DNA from: an uncultured Persicobacter sp.
Lineage (GTDB): Bacteria > Bacteroidota > Bacteroidia > Cytophagales > Cyclobacteriaceae
Direction: 5' to 3'
Assembly: GCA_947498325.1 (NCBI GenBank)
Contig: CANMKE010000004.1
Coordinates: 1 to 64,000 of the forward strand
Length of the DNA stretch: 64,000 nt
A program made the position numbers and the translations under genes. This document shows positions 15,296 through 24,065 of the stretch, piece after piece. Positions within the stretch are counted from its first letter, which is position 1. Every line of letters starts with the position of its first letter. Below the pieces are notes generated by a model. It saw only the letters and a list, made by a program, of their open reading frames with translations, made no database searches and had not been told where the DNA came from.

Positions 15296-15680
15296 GGGGC
15301 TGTCGTAGAACTCTAATCTAAAATCACCTTACAGAATTTTATGCTGTTGGGCACGGGCAAACCCAATGTCATTAAGTTAAGCGCATTATCCTGTAGATAC
15401 GTTATTTTTAACGTCTAATTCAATGGTGATTTTATAGGTTTCCTCTTAGATTTATTCAAATTGTTACGTGAGTCGTTAAGAATAACGCCTCTACGAGCAT
15501 TTCAAATTTAGACCTGTGTCCCTCAAAATCCTTAACTTAATGACATTACGGGCGAACCCACGTGTTCGCCTGAAGTTAGCGTGCAAAATGACTATTTAGG
15601 TCATACTCATGGGGCTGACCCTACCAGATCCGAATATTATTTGATGATATAAATTACAATTCAAGTTATGCAACAGCCCC
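15296..15680. mobile_element. Putative 385-bp MITE-like element (outer)
   Basis: The two ends are 22-bp imperfect inverted repeats: GGGGCTGTCGTAGAACT at 15296 and, on the other strand, GGGGCTGTTGCATAACT at 15680. They differ at four positions in this stretch. Ends that begin GGGGCTGTTGC are common in insertion sequences. There is no transposase ORF, so this would be a non-autonomous derivative. It contains the 183-bp element. No clear target duplication was found. Confidence 0.5.
15365..15547. repeat. 183-bp inverted-repeat element, copy A
   Basis: The element has perfect 17-bp terminal inverted repeats (AATGTCATTAAGTTAAG). Copy B at 59194-59376 has the same length and similar ends. Internal hairpins are CGTTA/TAACG at 15400-15413 and CGTTA/TAACG at 15474-15487. 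The element is flanked by 12-bp near-direct repeats ACGGGC(A/G)AACCC at 15353 and 15548. The right repeat is part of a 7-bp hairpin (GGCGAAC with GTTCGCC, 15551-15570). Confidence 0.75.
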
Positions 15681-15864
15681 CGCTGTATTGGGGTGTAGGC
15701 TCATCAACCATACCCCATTATTTGATTATATCAGACCCGTTGACAAAGAAGGATTGTCAGAATGCCCAAAAAAAGCATTATGAGCTGCTTACTTAGGATT
15801 GATCGGAGTATTTAACTATTTTCGCCCACTAAAATTACACTATCACATCAACCTATTTAAGACC

Positions 15865-17643
15865 ATGAGACATCCAGGGATTATTTTACTCCTGTTGCTT
15901 TTCACCATTAATTCCGCAGTCGCTCAAGAGGCTCCTACTGAATTATATTATCAATTGATCCAAGGCCAATATCCAGTAACTGCAGATGCTTTGGGAAATT
16001 ACGAAGAAACCTCTTTTCATGAGGCTTCGATGGGTTTCAATTTTGCTGAAAGGGAAGTGCCTGCAATCCTATATTCCAGCTCTTATGACTATCCCGTCAA
16101 TCTTAGCATCGAAATCCCTAAAAAGAAAGCACATTTCAAGGACCCTTACCGGAACACCAAGTTCAAGATCAAAACTGATGAAATCGATAGCATTTGGGCG
16201 GGAGAACGTAAGATCGTTACCTCAAAAGAAAAAATCATTTTAGGGAATAGTCAAACGCCAAAAATGTATTTGTTATTTGAGGACGAGAAAGTCGCTGATA
16301 TGCAGCTATACAAAACCTTTAACAACGACCTGATCGCTTGGGGTGGCACTCACTTTTACAATGTTCAAGTTAATAAGGTATGGCATAAGGCTGGCCTTCG
16401 GAAGGTTTTTGGAAATGTCCCCGTGCTTGAGGAAAGCTTGAAGGAAATGAAAAAAATTGAGATTAATAACCTTGCGCATTGGATCAAAGTTTCGGACTAC
16501 CATCATGCTTCGAAAAGCAATGGCTATTTATATTTTGATCAAAAGGGTATCCGTACCACAGACCATAAAAATTACCACCTGAAAGCGAAAGTTAAGGAGG
16601 TTATACCGAATCTTTGGGAGCTTGAATACTATAACCAGCAGGATGTTTTGGTTAAAACTGCCACCTACAGATTTAATGTCAGTGAGCAGGTCAAAACCCT
16701 TTGGGAAAACATCATAACAAGTGATCACCCCTCCAGCCAAAACGCTTTTTCTGATCCACAAATTTCTGACAAAGAACTAAGAGCACTAAAGCAGAAAACA
16801 GAACAAAGCAAATGGCATGAATCTTCAGCCAACCAATACGAAACGCAATTGATTGGTGAGGTCAAATACTTCCGCCCAGATGGCAGTCTCCGAAAGGTGT
16901 TTATTCCTGTACCCTCTACAGCAACAAAAAAAACGTTGAAAAATTACCCTTTCGACAAAGACACCTACATTACTTATTTCCCAAACCATCAACAAGCGCA
17001 TTACACTTACCAAATCAAAAGTGGAAAGGTCAGCTTCATCAGTGTCAAGGATTCTCTCGGAAACGAAAAATTAAACGAAGAAGGCGCGGGAATCGAAACC
17101 CTGTGGGATCCCTTAGCCAAGAGAAAAATCCGACGAGAGTTTAGTCGGAAACATTTAACTAAAAGCTTCTTCATGGGAGATGACAAAAAATACATTTCTC
17201 AAACCTTATGGCCCAAACCGCTAAATCTTGAATTTGACACAAAGAAGGTCGAATTAGATCCTGATTTATATACCCACCTACTAAAATCACCTTCTTTTTT
17301 GGCAAAAGTTACCTTCGGAAAAGACCTTAGGGTGAAGGACCTTCAGTTAGTCGGTGCACCAGAAGCCCCATTTTGGGAAAAACAGCTGACTCCTGCATTA
17401 ATTAAGCAATTCAAGAAAAAGAAAATAAGCATTTATAATAGTAACCCCACTGCTGAAGAGACACGAGTGATTGTGAGGATAAACTTTTATTCCGATGTTT
17501 TCACCATACAACGCTCTTATTGGGATTTACTGATGAACCAATCTCAGGATATGATGATGATGCAACTTCAGCAACAACAATTCCATCAAATGATGCATCA
17601 ACAAACGATGCAGAACATCCAACACAGTATGCCTAAATTTTAA
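15865..17643 (+). CDS. Secreted protein of unknown function
   Basis: The 592-residue protein starts at ATG 15865, where a signal peptide (MRHPGIILLLLLFTINSAVAQ) begins; the frame stays open upstream to a TTG at 15799, which would spoil it. The mature part is beta-rich and lysine-rich without a recognised domain. Segments such as YFRPDGSLRKVFIPV recall MORN-variant strands but I do not assign it. The tail (about 565-585) is Met/Gln-rich, with four Met in a row and four Gln in a row, then HQMMHQQ. It could be a TonB-C-like or envelope protein. Confidence 0.65.
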   Translation: MRHPGIILLLLLFTINSAVAQEAPTELYYQLIQGQYPVTADALGNYEETSFHEASMGFNFAEREVPAILYSSSYDYPVNLSIEIPKKKAHFKDPYRNTKFKIKTDEIDSIWAGERKIVTSKEKIILGNSQTPKMYLLFEDEKVADMQLYKTFNNDLIAWGGTHFYNVQVNKVWHKAGLRKVFGNVPVLEESLKEMKKIEINNLAHWIKVSDYHHASKSNGYLYFDQKGIRTTDHKNYHLKAKVKEVIPNLWELEYYNQQDVLVKTATYRFNVSEQVKTLWENIITSDHPSSQNAFSDPQISDKELRALKQKTEQSKWHESSANQYETQLIGEVKYFRPDGSLRKVFIPVPSTATKKTLKNYPFDKDTYITYFPNHQQAHYTYQIKSGKVSFISVKDSLGNEKLNEEGAGIETLWDPLAKRKIRREFSRKHLTKSFFMGDDKKYISQTLWPKPLNLEFDTKKVELDPDLYTHLLKSPSFLAKVTFGKDLRVKDLQLVGAPEAPFWEKQLTPALIKQFKKKKISIYNSNPTAEETRVIVRINFYSDVFTIQRSYWDLLMNQSQDMMMMQLQQQQFHQMMHQQTMQNIQHSMPKF

Positions 17644-17644
17644 T

Positions 17645-17687
17645 AAAAAAGTCCCCTAAGAAAATGAATCTCAGGGGACTTTTTTTA
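17645..17687. terminator. Bidirectional terminator
   Basis: GTCCCCT pairs with AGGGGAC; an A-run lies before it and a T-run after it. It serves the secreted protein gene on plus and the NYN gene on minus. Confidence 0.88.
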
Positions 17688-18470
17688 CTTCCGACGCTTC
17701 CTGAGCGCCCTGACATAAACATGCTTAACATTCTTATCGTTACTGGAGGCACGCTCATCGACTTCAAAATAATCTGAGAGAAATTTCATCATATTCATCA
17801 GCTTGCGGAAACCATAGTTTCGAGGGTCAAAATCTGGTCTTTGCTTATTGAGCATCGATCCAAATTCTCCGAGATTTGCCCAGCTTGAATCATCGGAAAC
17901 ATCATCAATTGTTTTCCGCAGAAGTGCCAACACTTTCCCATCGATTCGCTTGATTGAGGTCGCTGAATCCTCATTCTTGGACGTAGCCCCCTGATCATTG
18001 TCATTCTCATCCTTCGAGGATTCCTTCTGACGCAACACTTCCAGGTACACAAATTTATCACAAGCGATAATGAACGGCTTGGGTGTTTTCTGTTCCCCAA
18101 CGCCCATCACCCACATGCCAGATTCCCGAAGTCGGGTGGCCAGACGGGTAAAATCACTGTCACTGGAAACAATACAAAAACCATCCACGCTTCCAGAATA
18201 CAGAATATCCATTGCATCGATAATCATGGCGGAGTCTGTCGCATTTTTCCCCTGAGTGTAACCATATTGTTGCACAGGACTGATGGCATTTTCCAAAAGG
18301 ACATTTTTCCATCCCCCCAAATTGGGTTTGGTCCAATCTCCATATATTCTTTTAGTGGTTAAGCGTCCAAAACGAGCGATCTCCGCCATCATCTCCGTCA
18401 CATAGTTAGACGACACATTGTCGGCATCAATCAGGACCGCTAAGTCCCTGTCTTGTTTTTCTTTTTTCAT
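17685..18470 (-). CDS. NYN-domain RNase-like protein with LOTUS/OST-HTH
   Basis: The 261-residue protein has a PIN-like NYN domain (about 8-145) with the acidic motifs LIDADN at 13-18 and SSDSDF near 102-107. A charged linker follows, then an OST-HTH/LOTUS domain (about 172-255; LGEFGSMLNKQRPDF, YGFRKLMNMM). The family binds and probably cuts RNA. It starts 6 bp after the MBOAT fusion gene, so it shares that operon, but a functional link to acyl transfer is not evident. Confidence 0.85.
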   Translation of the reverse strand: MKKEKQDRDLAVLIDADNVSSNYVTEMMAEIARFGRLTTKRIYGDWTKPNLGGWKNVLLENAISPVQQYGYTQGKNATDSAMIIDAMDILYSGSVDGFCIVSSDSDFTRLATRLRESGMWVMGVGEQKTPKPFIIACDKFVYLEVLRQKESSKDENDNDQGATSKNEDSATSIKRIDGKVLALLRKTIDDVSDDSSWANLGEFGSMLNKQRPDFDPRNYGFRKLMNMMKFLSDYFEVDERASSNDKNVKHVYVRALRKRRK

Positions 18471-18476
18471 AAAAAT

Positions 18477-21400
18477 CTAAAACTGAAAATAAATAAAGGG
18501 ATGAACATCTGAAGAAGTCACTTGCCAAACACACCACATCACAAAGGCGAGCGTCAGTGCTCTTCCCCATACGGGAAAAATACTCAGCGTATGCTTAAAT
18601 CTGTTTTCCCAACGGTTGGGAATCAGGTGTGTCAGGTATCCAAGTATAATTAAGCCAAAAACCTCCTTATATCCCATAATTACGACAGGAATTTGCTTCC
18701 AGGTCGTATCTGTAAAAATTCTACTGATCACGGTACTTGCCTGGGCGAAACTTCCTGCACGGAAAAATACCCACGCCAAACATACCCAGTGGAAAGTATA
18801 TAATTGCCCGAGGGAACGGGTAACGGCATTTGATGGCAGCCTCCAATAGGTCTTTACCAGCCTTTCAATAGCCAGCACCACCCCGTGCATTGTTCCCCAC
18901 AACACAAAATTCCATGATGCCCCATGCCACAATCCACCGAGAATCATGGTCAGCATCAGGTTAATATAAGTTCTGACTGTTCCATTTTTATTTCCCCCGA
19001 GCGGAATATACAGGTAATCCCGAAGCCAGGAGGAAAGAGAAATATGCCATCGTCGCCAAAATTCCGTCAGGCTGAAAGCATTATAGGGCGTCCGAAAATT
19101 CTCTGGCAACTGAAAGCCCATCAGCAATGCTATACCAATAGCCATATCCGAATACCCTGAAAAGTCGCAATAAATTTGAATGGCGTAACCATACACGGCC
19201 ATCAGGTTTTCAAAACCAGAGTACAGGGTCGGCTGGGTAAACACCCGATCCACAAAATTTACACTGATATAATCGGAAATAATGGCCTTTTTGATCAGTC
19301 CACCGATAATCAATGTCAGAGCGATGGTCATTTGGCGCTTATTCAGGCTGATCTTCTGTCGGATCTGAGGAATAAAGTCTGCTGCCCGAACGATAGGCCC
19401 CGCCACCAACTGCGGAAAGAAGGTTACGAAAAACATAAAGTCCCCGAAAGACTCCGCAGGTTTCATTGATTTACGATAGAGGTCAATTGAGTAACTCATC
19501 GTCTGAAAGGTATAAAATGAAATACCTATGGGCAGAAAAATGTTGGCATGAGCAATATGGCCTCCCGCAATAGCGTTCACACTATCGATAAAGAAATTGG
19601 TATACTTAAAATAACCCAACAAGCCCAGATTGACAATGACACTGAGCGCGAGGTACAACTTCCGCTGCTTCGGATCGGTGACCTTATAAAGCTTATTCCC
19701 GATATAATAATCCACTATGGAAGAGAATATCAGGAGCACAAAAAAGATCCCGCTCGATTTAAAATAGAAGAAAAGGGAAAAAATCGTTACATATATCACC
19801 CGAAAAGAGTGAATATGCTCCCACTTCAGATAAATGGCATAAAAGAGGATAAACAGGATCAGAAACAAGCCAGAGTTAAACAGTAAAGGGCGTGTTTTCT
19901 GATAGGTAAATACCGATGAAATCGCCGACCAGTTGACCTGATCAAAGTTTGGAAGGCTGAAAAGTGCCGCCTCCCCTTTATCTTCAGCCACCTGTTCTTT
20001 CCTGATTTTCTGAAGGAACTCAGGGGTTAGGTATTGGCCGTCAATCGGCATGACATCCTTCACATCCAGCCCTTTCGGCGGTAACAGCAACTCCCCTCCC
20101 GATTGTTCATAGGCACGAATCATTGCCTGATAAAAGCACCTTGCCTGAATACGGTAGCCTCCAGCAGAAAAATGCACATAATCGCGGCTATAACCAGCTT
20201 TTTTCCATGCGCGAATGCCGTTCTCGCCACCCATCACAGCCCACCAGTCCCAATAAGCCACACGCTGCTCATTTGAAATTTGGAGCATGGCATCGTGTAC
20301 CGCTTTCACGCGAGGGTTGTAGCGCTTTTTACTTCCCCGACCGATATAACTGTCCGCAGGAGTGGTTAAAATAATGGAAGCTTCAGGATGATATTTTCGG
20401 ATCTGCCCAATGAAGTGGCGCATATCATCTTTGTACTCTACCATCGTGTAGGATGGATCAAAACATTCATTGGTGCCCATGGAAAGGACATACAGGTCGG
20501 AAGGCAATTGCCCGAGCTGCTCAAAAAACAATGGATAACGATTGTAATCTCTGAATTGCGCACCATTAGCGCCCAGCATACTGTAAACAATCCCCTTAGC
20601 CTGAGAATCTTCCAGATAGAAGCCCGTAAATACCGACTCCTGCTGTTGGGTGTTTTTCTTAAACCCCTGCAGCAAACACGCCTGCTGAGGACTGTCCCAA
20701 GAAAATACCTGCATTCCAACGCCAAAATGCTGTGCTTTCACCTTCGCCCAGACAACATCATCACTTTTCAGTCTTGACACTGCCGATGGCTGATCGCCAT
20801 TTTTCACCACTAATTTTTGCCCAGCGCGAATCATGGTTTTTCGCCCCATGCCATTCCATTGCTGAAGGTGCGATACCCGCACACCATATTTTTTAGCAAT
20901 AGACGACAGGTTATCCCCTGAGCGCACTTTATGATACACTTTAGTCGGTGCCGCAATATATTTTTTCTCCGTAGCCGCCTGCGCTTTGGCTACTCCAACT
21001 TTAAAATCATAGGCCCGATCACTGGGTTTGGCAAACACCCACAAGCGATCGAAATGCCGAAGGCTGTCCTGTAATTTTAAGTTGATCTGATAGAAGTCAG
21101 AAGTACTTTTAATGCTATGTCCCGAAACTCCCGTTTCCTGCACAGGTTTCCGCAGTGAATTTCTTTTGCCTTTCCAACGGATATTTGAGCTGTACTTTAC
21201 CGCTGAAGGTCCGTTGGTATGCGATAACCGATAGGGAAAACTTGCTCCCCAGCCGCCATCACCAAAAGTCCCCTGCATAAGGTTGCGCACCTCTCCACTG
21301 AAAAAGTCCGCCTGAATATGGCTGTCCCCGATATGAAACACGCGGACTTTATCCCGCTGGTCAGCCTCCAGCCCACTGAGTTTCTTCAGAAACGGACGAA

Positions 21401-21545
21401 TATACTGCGCATTACCTATACTGTCTGCGGCTTCATTCAGTAGGCCTGAGGGCACCTTCACCTCATGATCGGAAGGGTGAGCCACTGTCGAAAAAGACCA
21501 CCCCAACAGACCCATAAAAATTAAAAAAAGCTGTTTAAAAGTCAT
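18477..21545 (-). CDS. SGNH-LysM-MBOAT fusion O-acyltransferase
   Basis: The 1022-residue protein has a signal peptide (1-22), then an SGNH hydrolase-type domain with block I GDSH at 73-76, block III GTNE at 357-360 and catalytic Asp455/His458 in DYVHF. A LysM glycan-binding domain (about 203-248, YHKVRSGDNLSSIAKKYGV) is inserted within the SGNH domain. Residues 555-1022 are a polytopic MBOAT domain with WRRWHISLSSWLRDY and GGLWHGASWN, the second carrying the active His. MBOAT proteins move acyl groups across the membrane to a partner that modifies a glycan; here both steps are in one chain. LysM suggests peptidoglycan or chitin-like target binding. Confidence 0.85.
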   Translation of the reverse strand: MTFKQLFLIFMGLLGWSFSTVAHPSDHEVKVPSGLLNEAADSIGNAQYIRPFLKKLSGLEADQRDKVRVFHIGDSHIQADFFSGEVRNLMQGTFGDGGWGASFPYRLSHTNGPSAVKYSSNIRWKGKRNSLRKPVQETGVSGHSIKSTSDFYQINLKLQDSLRHFDRLWVFAKPSDRAYDFKVGVAKAQAATEKKYIAAPTKVYHKVRSGDNLSSIAKKYGVRVSHLQQWNGMGRKTMIRAGQKLVVKNGDQPSAVSRLKSDDVVWAKVKAQHFGVGMQVFSWDSPQQACLLQGFKKNTQQQESVFTGFYLEDSQAKGIVYSMLGANGAQFRDYNRYPLFFEQLGQLPSDLYVLSMGTNECFDPSYTMVEYKDDMRHFIGQIRKYHPEASIILTTPADSYIGRGSKKRYNPRVKAVHDAMLQISNEQRVAYWDWWAVMGGENGIRAWKKAGYSRDYVHFSAGGYRIQARCFYQAMIRAYEQSGGELLLPPKGLDVKDVMPIDGQYLTPEFLQKIRKEQVAEDKGEAALFSLPNFDQVNWSAISSVFTYQKTRPLLFNSGLFLILFILFYAIYLKWEHIHSFRVIYVTIFSLFFYFKSSGIFFVLLIFSSIVDYYIGNKLYKVTDPKQRKLYLALSVIVNLGLLGYFKYTNFFIDSVNAIAGGHIAHANIFLPIGISFYTFQTMSYSIDLYRKSMKPAESFGDFMFFVTFFPQLVAGPIVRAADFIPQIRQKISLNKRQMTIALTLIIGGLIKKAIISDYISVNFVDRVFTQPTLYSGFENLMAVYGYAIQIYCDFSGYSDMAIGIALLMGFQLPENFRTPYNAFSLTEFWRRWHISLSSWLRDYLYIPLGGNKNGTVRTYINLMLTMILGGLWHGASWNFVLWGTMHGVVLAIERLVKTYWRLPSNAVTRSLGQLYTFHWVCLAWVFFRAGSFAQASTVISRIFTDTTWKQIPVVIMGYKEVFGLIILGYLTHLIPNRWENRFKHTLSIFPVWGRALTLAFVMWCVWQVTSSDVHPFIYFQF

Positions 21546-21546
21546 C

Positions 21547-23127
21547 TTATCGAATGTTTTTTGTTTGGATCGTTTTTACCTCTACGCGTTTCTTTGCGCG
21601 CGCCCGAATTTCCTCCTGACGTACTTTCCAGCCGTCGAGTAAAAAATCATAAAGCAGGTGCCCTACCTTGTTGGCACCCCTGAAATTAAAGTGGGTGTAA
21701 TCTTTATTTGCCTTCGGTTTGGGATCATCAACCCATTGGATCATCGACCCCTCGCCACCCATAGCATTGAACAGGTTAAAAAAGGTGGCGTTGGCTTTTT
21801 TGGCCGCACCCATCTGAGCGGTAATTACACCATGAACTGCGGGGTCTGTCTTTAGCTCCCCATCAATTTTACGGGCTTTATCAGCCATAGATACGATCAG
21901 GCAAGGCGCTTTGAATTCCTCTTGCATAAATCGGATGGTTTTATACAAATTCACCCCATACCAGCCATAATTAAGGTTGGTGGTATCCACCACATTGGCA
22001 CCATATTGCATAATGACCAAATCGTAATCGAGGTATTGGTTGAAAGCCGTAAGAACATCTCCTTTCAGATGCCTCAAATGTGTCCCACTACTGCCTCTCA
22101 ACGACAAATCATCGACAATCACCCCTTTGTCCGACTCCACACTTACGCCATAAAATGGTAAATCTTTGTCTGCCTTTACGTGAAGATCAACCCGCTTTAC
22201 GGCCTTTTCAGAAACCGTAAGCTGATTCACGGCCTTTTGCCCATCAAGCTTGAACTGAACGGAATCCCGTTTATCCAAAACGGCCATCATGCTATAATCT
22301 CGTCGCTTGGCCTGTGACTGACCGTAATATAACTTAATATTTTTCAGGCTGTCCAGTCGTTTGCGGTGAACGCCTTCAAACCGTACCCATAGATCATCAT
22401 AGGTTTCCGCAGGGGTAGCATAACTTACATCGCAGCTGATACCAAAGGCGTAAGGGGTTGTTTTCCGATTGAAAATATAATTGTCATGTTGCCAGTTATC
22501 AGAAAATTTATGGCGTATCGTGCCACGGAAGCCTGCCACGTTGGAGATCATCGGCACAAAACCAACACCAGAACCCCCAAATTTTTGCTGGAACAACGAA
22601 CGTACCGTACTGACGATCAAATCGCCTTCAATCATGGAATCCCCAAAAAAGGCAATCCGTACCTGTTTCTTTTTCCCTGTTTTCAGGGCATCCAATGCGG
22701 CATAAAATTGTTGCAAATTCGGGCTTTGAAAGGCAGGCGATTTAAATTTGGCTTTTGCTGAAGCAGTGGTTTTACTTTTTGCTTCAGGCGCTGCTTTTTT
22801 TGCAGGTTGTTGTACCGTTTTCTGAGGTTTGCTAACGGTCTTTTTAAGAGGAATCACTGGTTTTTTCAGCGCCTGCTTCCCCGCTCGGCGGCTCGAATCT
22901 TCCGAAGCGGCAGCGTCAATTTGCGCCAGAATATCTTCTTCACTGATTTTATTTTCCGCGGGCGCTTCCTTCGACGGCTCTTTGAGGATCAGGTCACTGA
23001 AAAAATGAAAATTTCTAAACCCCTGAAGTGCTTCGATATGTGGTGTTGCCACCTGATATATTAATCCGAAACAAAGCACTAAAATCAGGGTATGCAATGT
23101 CTCTTTAAAGTATTTATTTTCTCTCAC
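21547..23127 (-). CDS. Membrane-anchored SGNH/GDSL protein
   Basis: The 526-residue protein uses a GTG start. It has one N-terminal membrane segment (about 9-28), an Ala/Lys/Pro-rich linker (about 80-130) and an SGNH domain with GDS at 162-164, a QYGAN block III and a C-terminal DYTHF (Asp/His). It resembles AlgX/DltD/PatB-type partners of MBOAT acyltransferases. It lies 1 bp upstream of the fusion gene, so the two are surely cotranscribed and probably O-acylate the same envelope glycan. Confidence 0.82.
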   Translation of the reverse strand: MRENKYFKETLHTLILVLCFGLIYQVATPHIEALQGFRNFHFFSDLILKEPSKEAPAENKISEEDILAQIDAAASEDSSRRAGKQALKKPVIPLKKTVSKPQKTVQQPAKKAAPEAKSKTTASAKAKFKSPAFQSPNLQQFYAALDALKTGKKKQVRIAFFGDSMIEGDLIVSTVRSLFQQKFGGSGVGFVPMISNVAGFRGTIRHKFSDNWQHDNYIFNRKTTPYAFGISCDVSYATPAETYDDLWVRFEGVHRKRLDSLKNIKLYYGQSQAKRRDYSMMAVLDKRDSVQFKLDGQKAVNQLTVSEKAVKRVDLHVKADKDLPFYGVSVESDKGVIVDDLSLRGSSGTHLRHLKGDVLTAFNQYLDYDLVIMQYGANVVDTTNLNYGWYGVNLYKTIRFMQEEFKAPCLIVSMADKARKIDGELKTDPAVHGVITAQMGAAKKANATFFNLFNAMGGEGSMIQWVDDPKPKANKDYTHFNFRGANKVGHLLYDFLLDGWKVRQEEIRARAKKRVEVKTIQTKNIR

Positions 23128-23343
23128 AATTATTCACTCGGTCAACAGGATATTTTTCGCTGTATAGCATTACTAACCTTTTTATAATATCCTTGGTTCT
23201 GCACATTCCTTCTCCAACAAAAATTACTCCACCAAGCAACAAAGTTAAGGTTAAATTACCAATAAGAATGAAGGCTTGCGGTGAGTTATTGCGGTTTTCA
23301 ATGGTTAAGGGCACGAAATTACGCAATTTCTAAATACAGAGGC

Positions 23344-23381
23344 AAAAAAATAGCCTTCAAAACACTGGGTTTAAAAGGCTA
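23344..23381 (-). terminator. Terminator of the DoxX gene
   Basis: On the minus strand AGCCTT and AAGGCT pair around a 17-nt loop, followed by seven T. It separates the DoxX gene from the SGNH operon. The rest of the gap 23128-23425 shows nothing else. Confidence 0.75.
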
Positions 23382-23425
23382 AGCAGGTGAAATTTTCATG
23401 CGCTGTTCTTTAACCGCAAGAAGGA

Positions 23426-23893
23426 TCAGGCGGTGAGTTCTGTGCGCTTTTTGGTAACTGTCCTGACTTTCCGACTTCGGTTGTAAGTTTTTCTGCCAAA
23501 AAAATCCTGAAAACGATGATCGGGAATCATGGCGTATTTTCCATCTCCGAGAATAATGATCGTCACCATACCGATGAAATACACAAAAAGGTTCTCTTCC
23601 AGCGTTACCGTGGCTGAAAAGGCGGAGAGCAGGGCCAAAGTAAAGAGTACAGTAGCTGGAAAGATCGCTACGATTCGACTTCGGATACCGAGCATAATTA
23701 ATAAGGGGCAGATCAGGCAGGCGGTAATACCCAAAAACAATAGGGCTATGGCAGATACGCCCGTTTGAGCTAAAAATGTTGCGTTGGTTCCAGCGGACAT
23801 CAACAGATCCAATTGCTCAATTCCAAAGGGAATCAATAACAAGCTAAAAGAGACCCTCAGAAACAAACGACCAAAATGCGACCACTTTCTCAT
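23426..23893 (-). CDS. DoxX-like membrane protein
   Basis: The 155-residue protein has four hydrophobic segments (about 8-25, 44-65, 73-93 and 98-115) and a basic Arg/Lys-rich tail. The pattern FLRVSFSLLLIPFGIEQL at the first helix is typical of DoxX/DoxD-like proteins. The role is unclear; relatives take part in redox or stress protection. It is a single gene with a terminator. Confidence 0.75.
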   Translation of the reverse strand: MRKWSHFGRLFLRVSFSLLLIPFGIEQLDLLMSAGTNATFLAQTGVSAIALLFLGITACLICPLLIMLGIRSRIVAIFPATVLFTLALLSAFSATVTLEENLFVYFIGMVTIIILGDGKYAMIPDHRFQDFFGRKTYNRSRKVRTVTKKRTELTA

Positions 23894-24010
23894 TAATATA
23901 AATATTCAACGTTTAGATAATTAAATATAATAATAATGATATCTATCGGAAAACAAATAATATTTTTTTATGATCATTTATTCTTGAAGTAATAAATTTA
24001 ATCAAATGAC

Positions 24011-24040
24011 AAAAAAAAGCCACCCGAAAAGGGTGGCTTT
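24011..24040 (-). terminator. Terminator of purH
   Basis: GCCACCC pairs with GGGTGGC around a 5-nt loop and is followed by eight T on the minus strand. Confidence 0.93.
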
Positions 24041-24065
24041 AGTATCATTGAGTGGTATTTGAATC

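Noticed and set aside
23114-23326. 70-residue minus-strand ORF overlapping the SGNH gene start
   Set aside because: It overlaps the GTG start of the SGNH gene, has only a short hydrophobic stretch and lies in a gap between a terminator and an operon start; not convincing as a gene.
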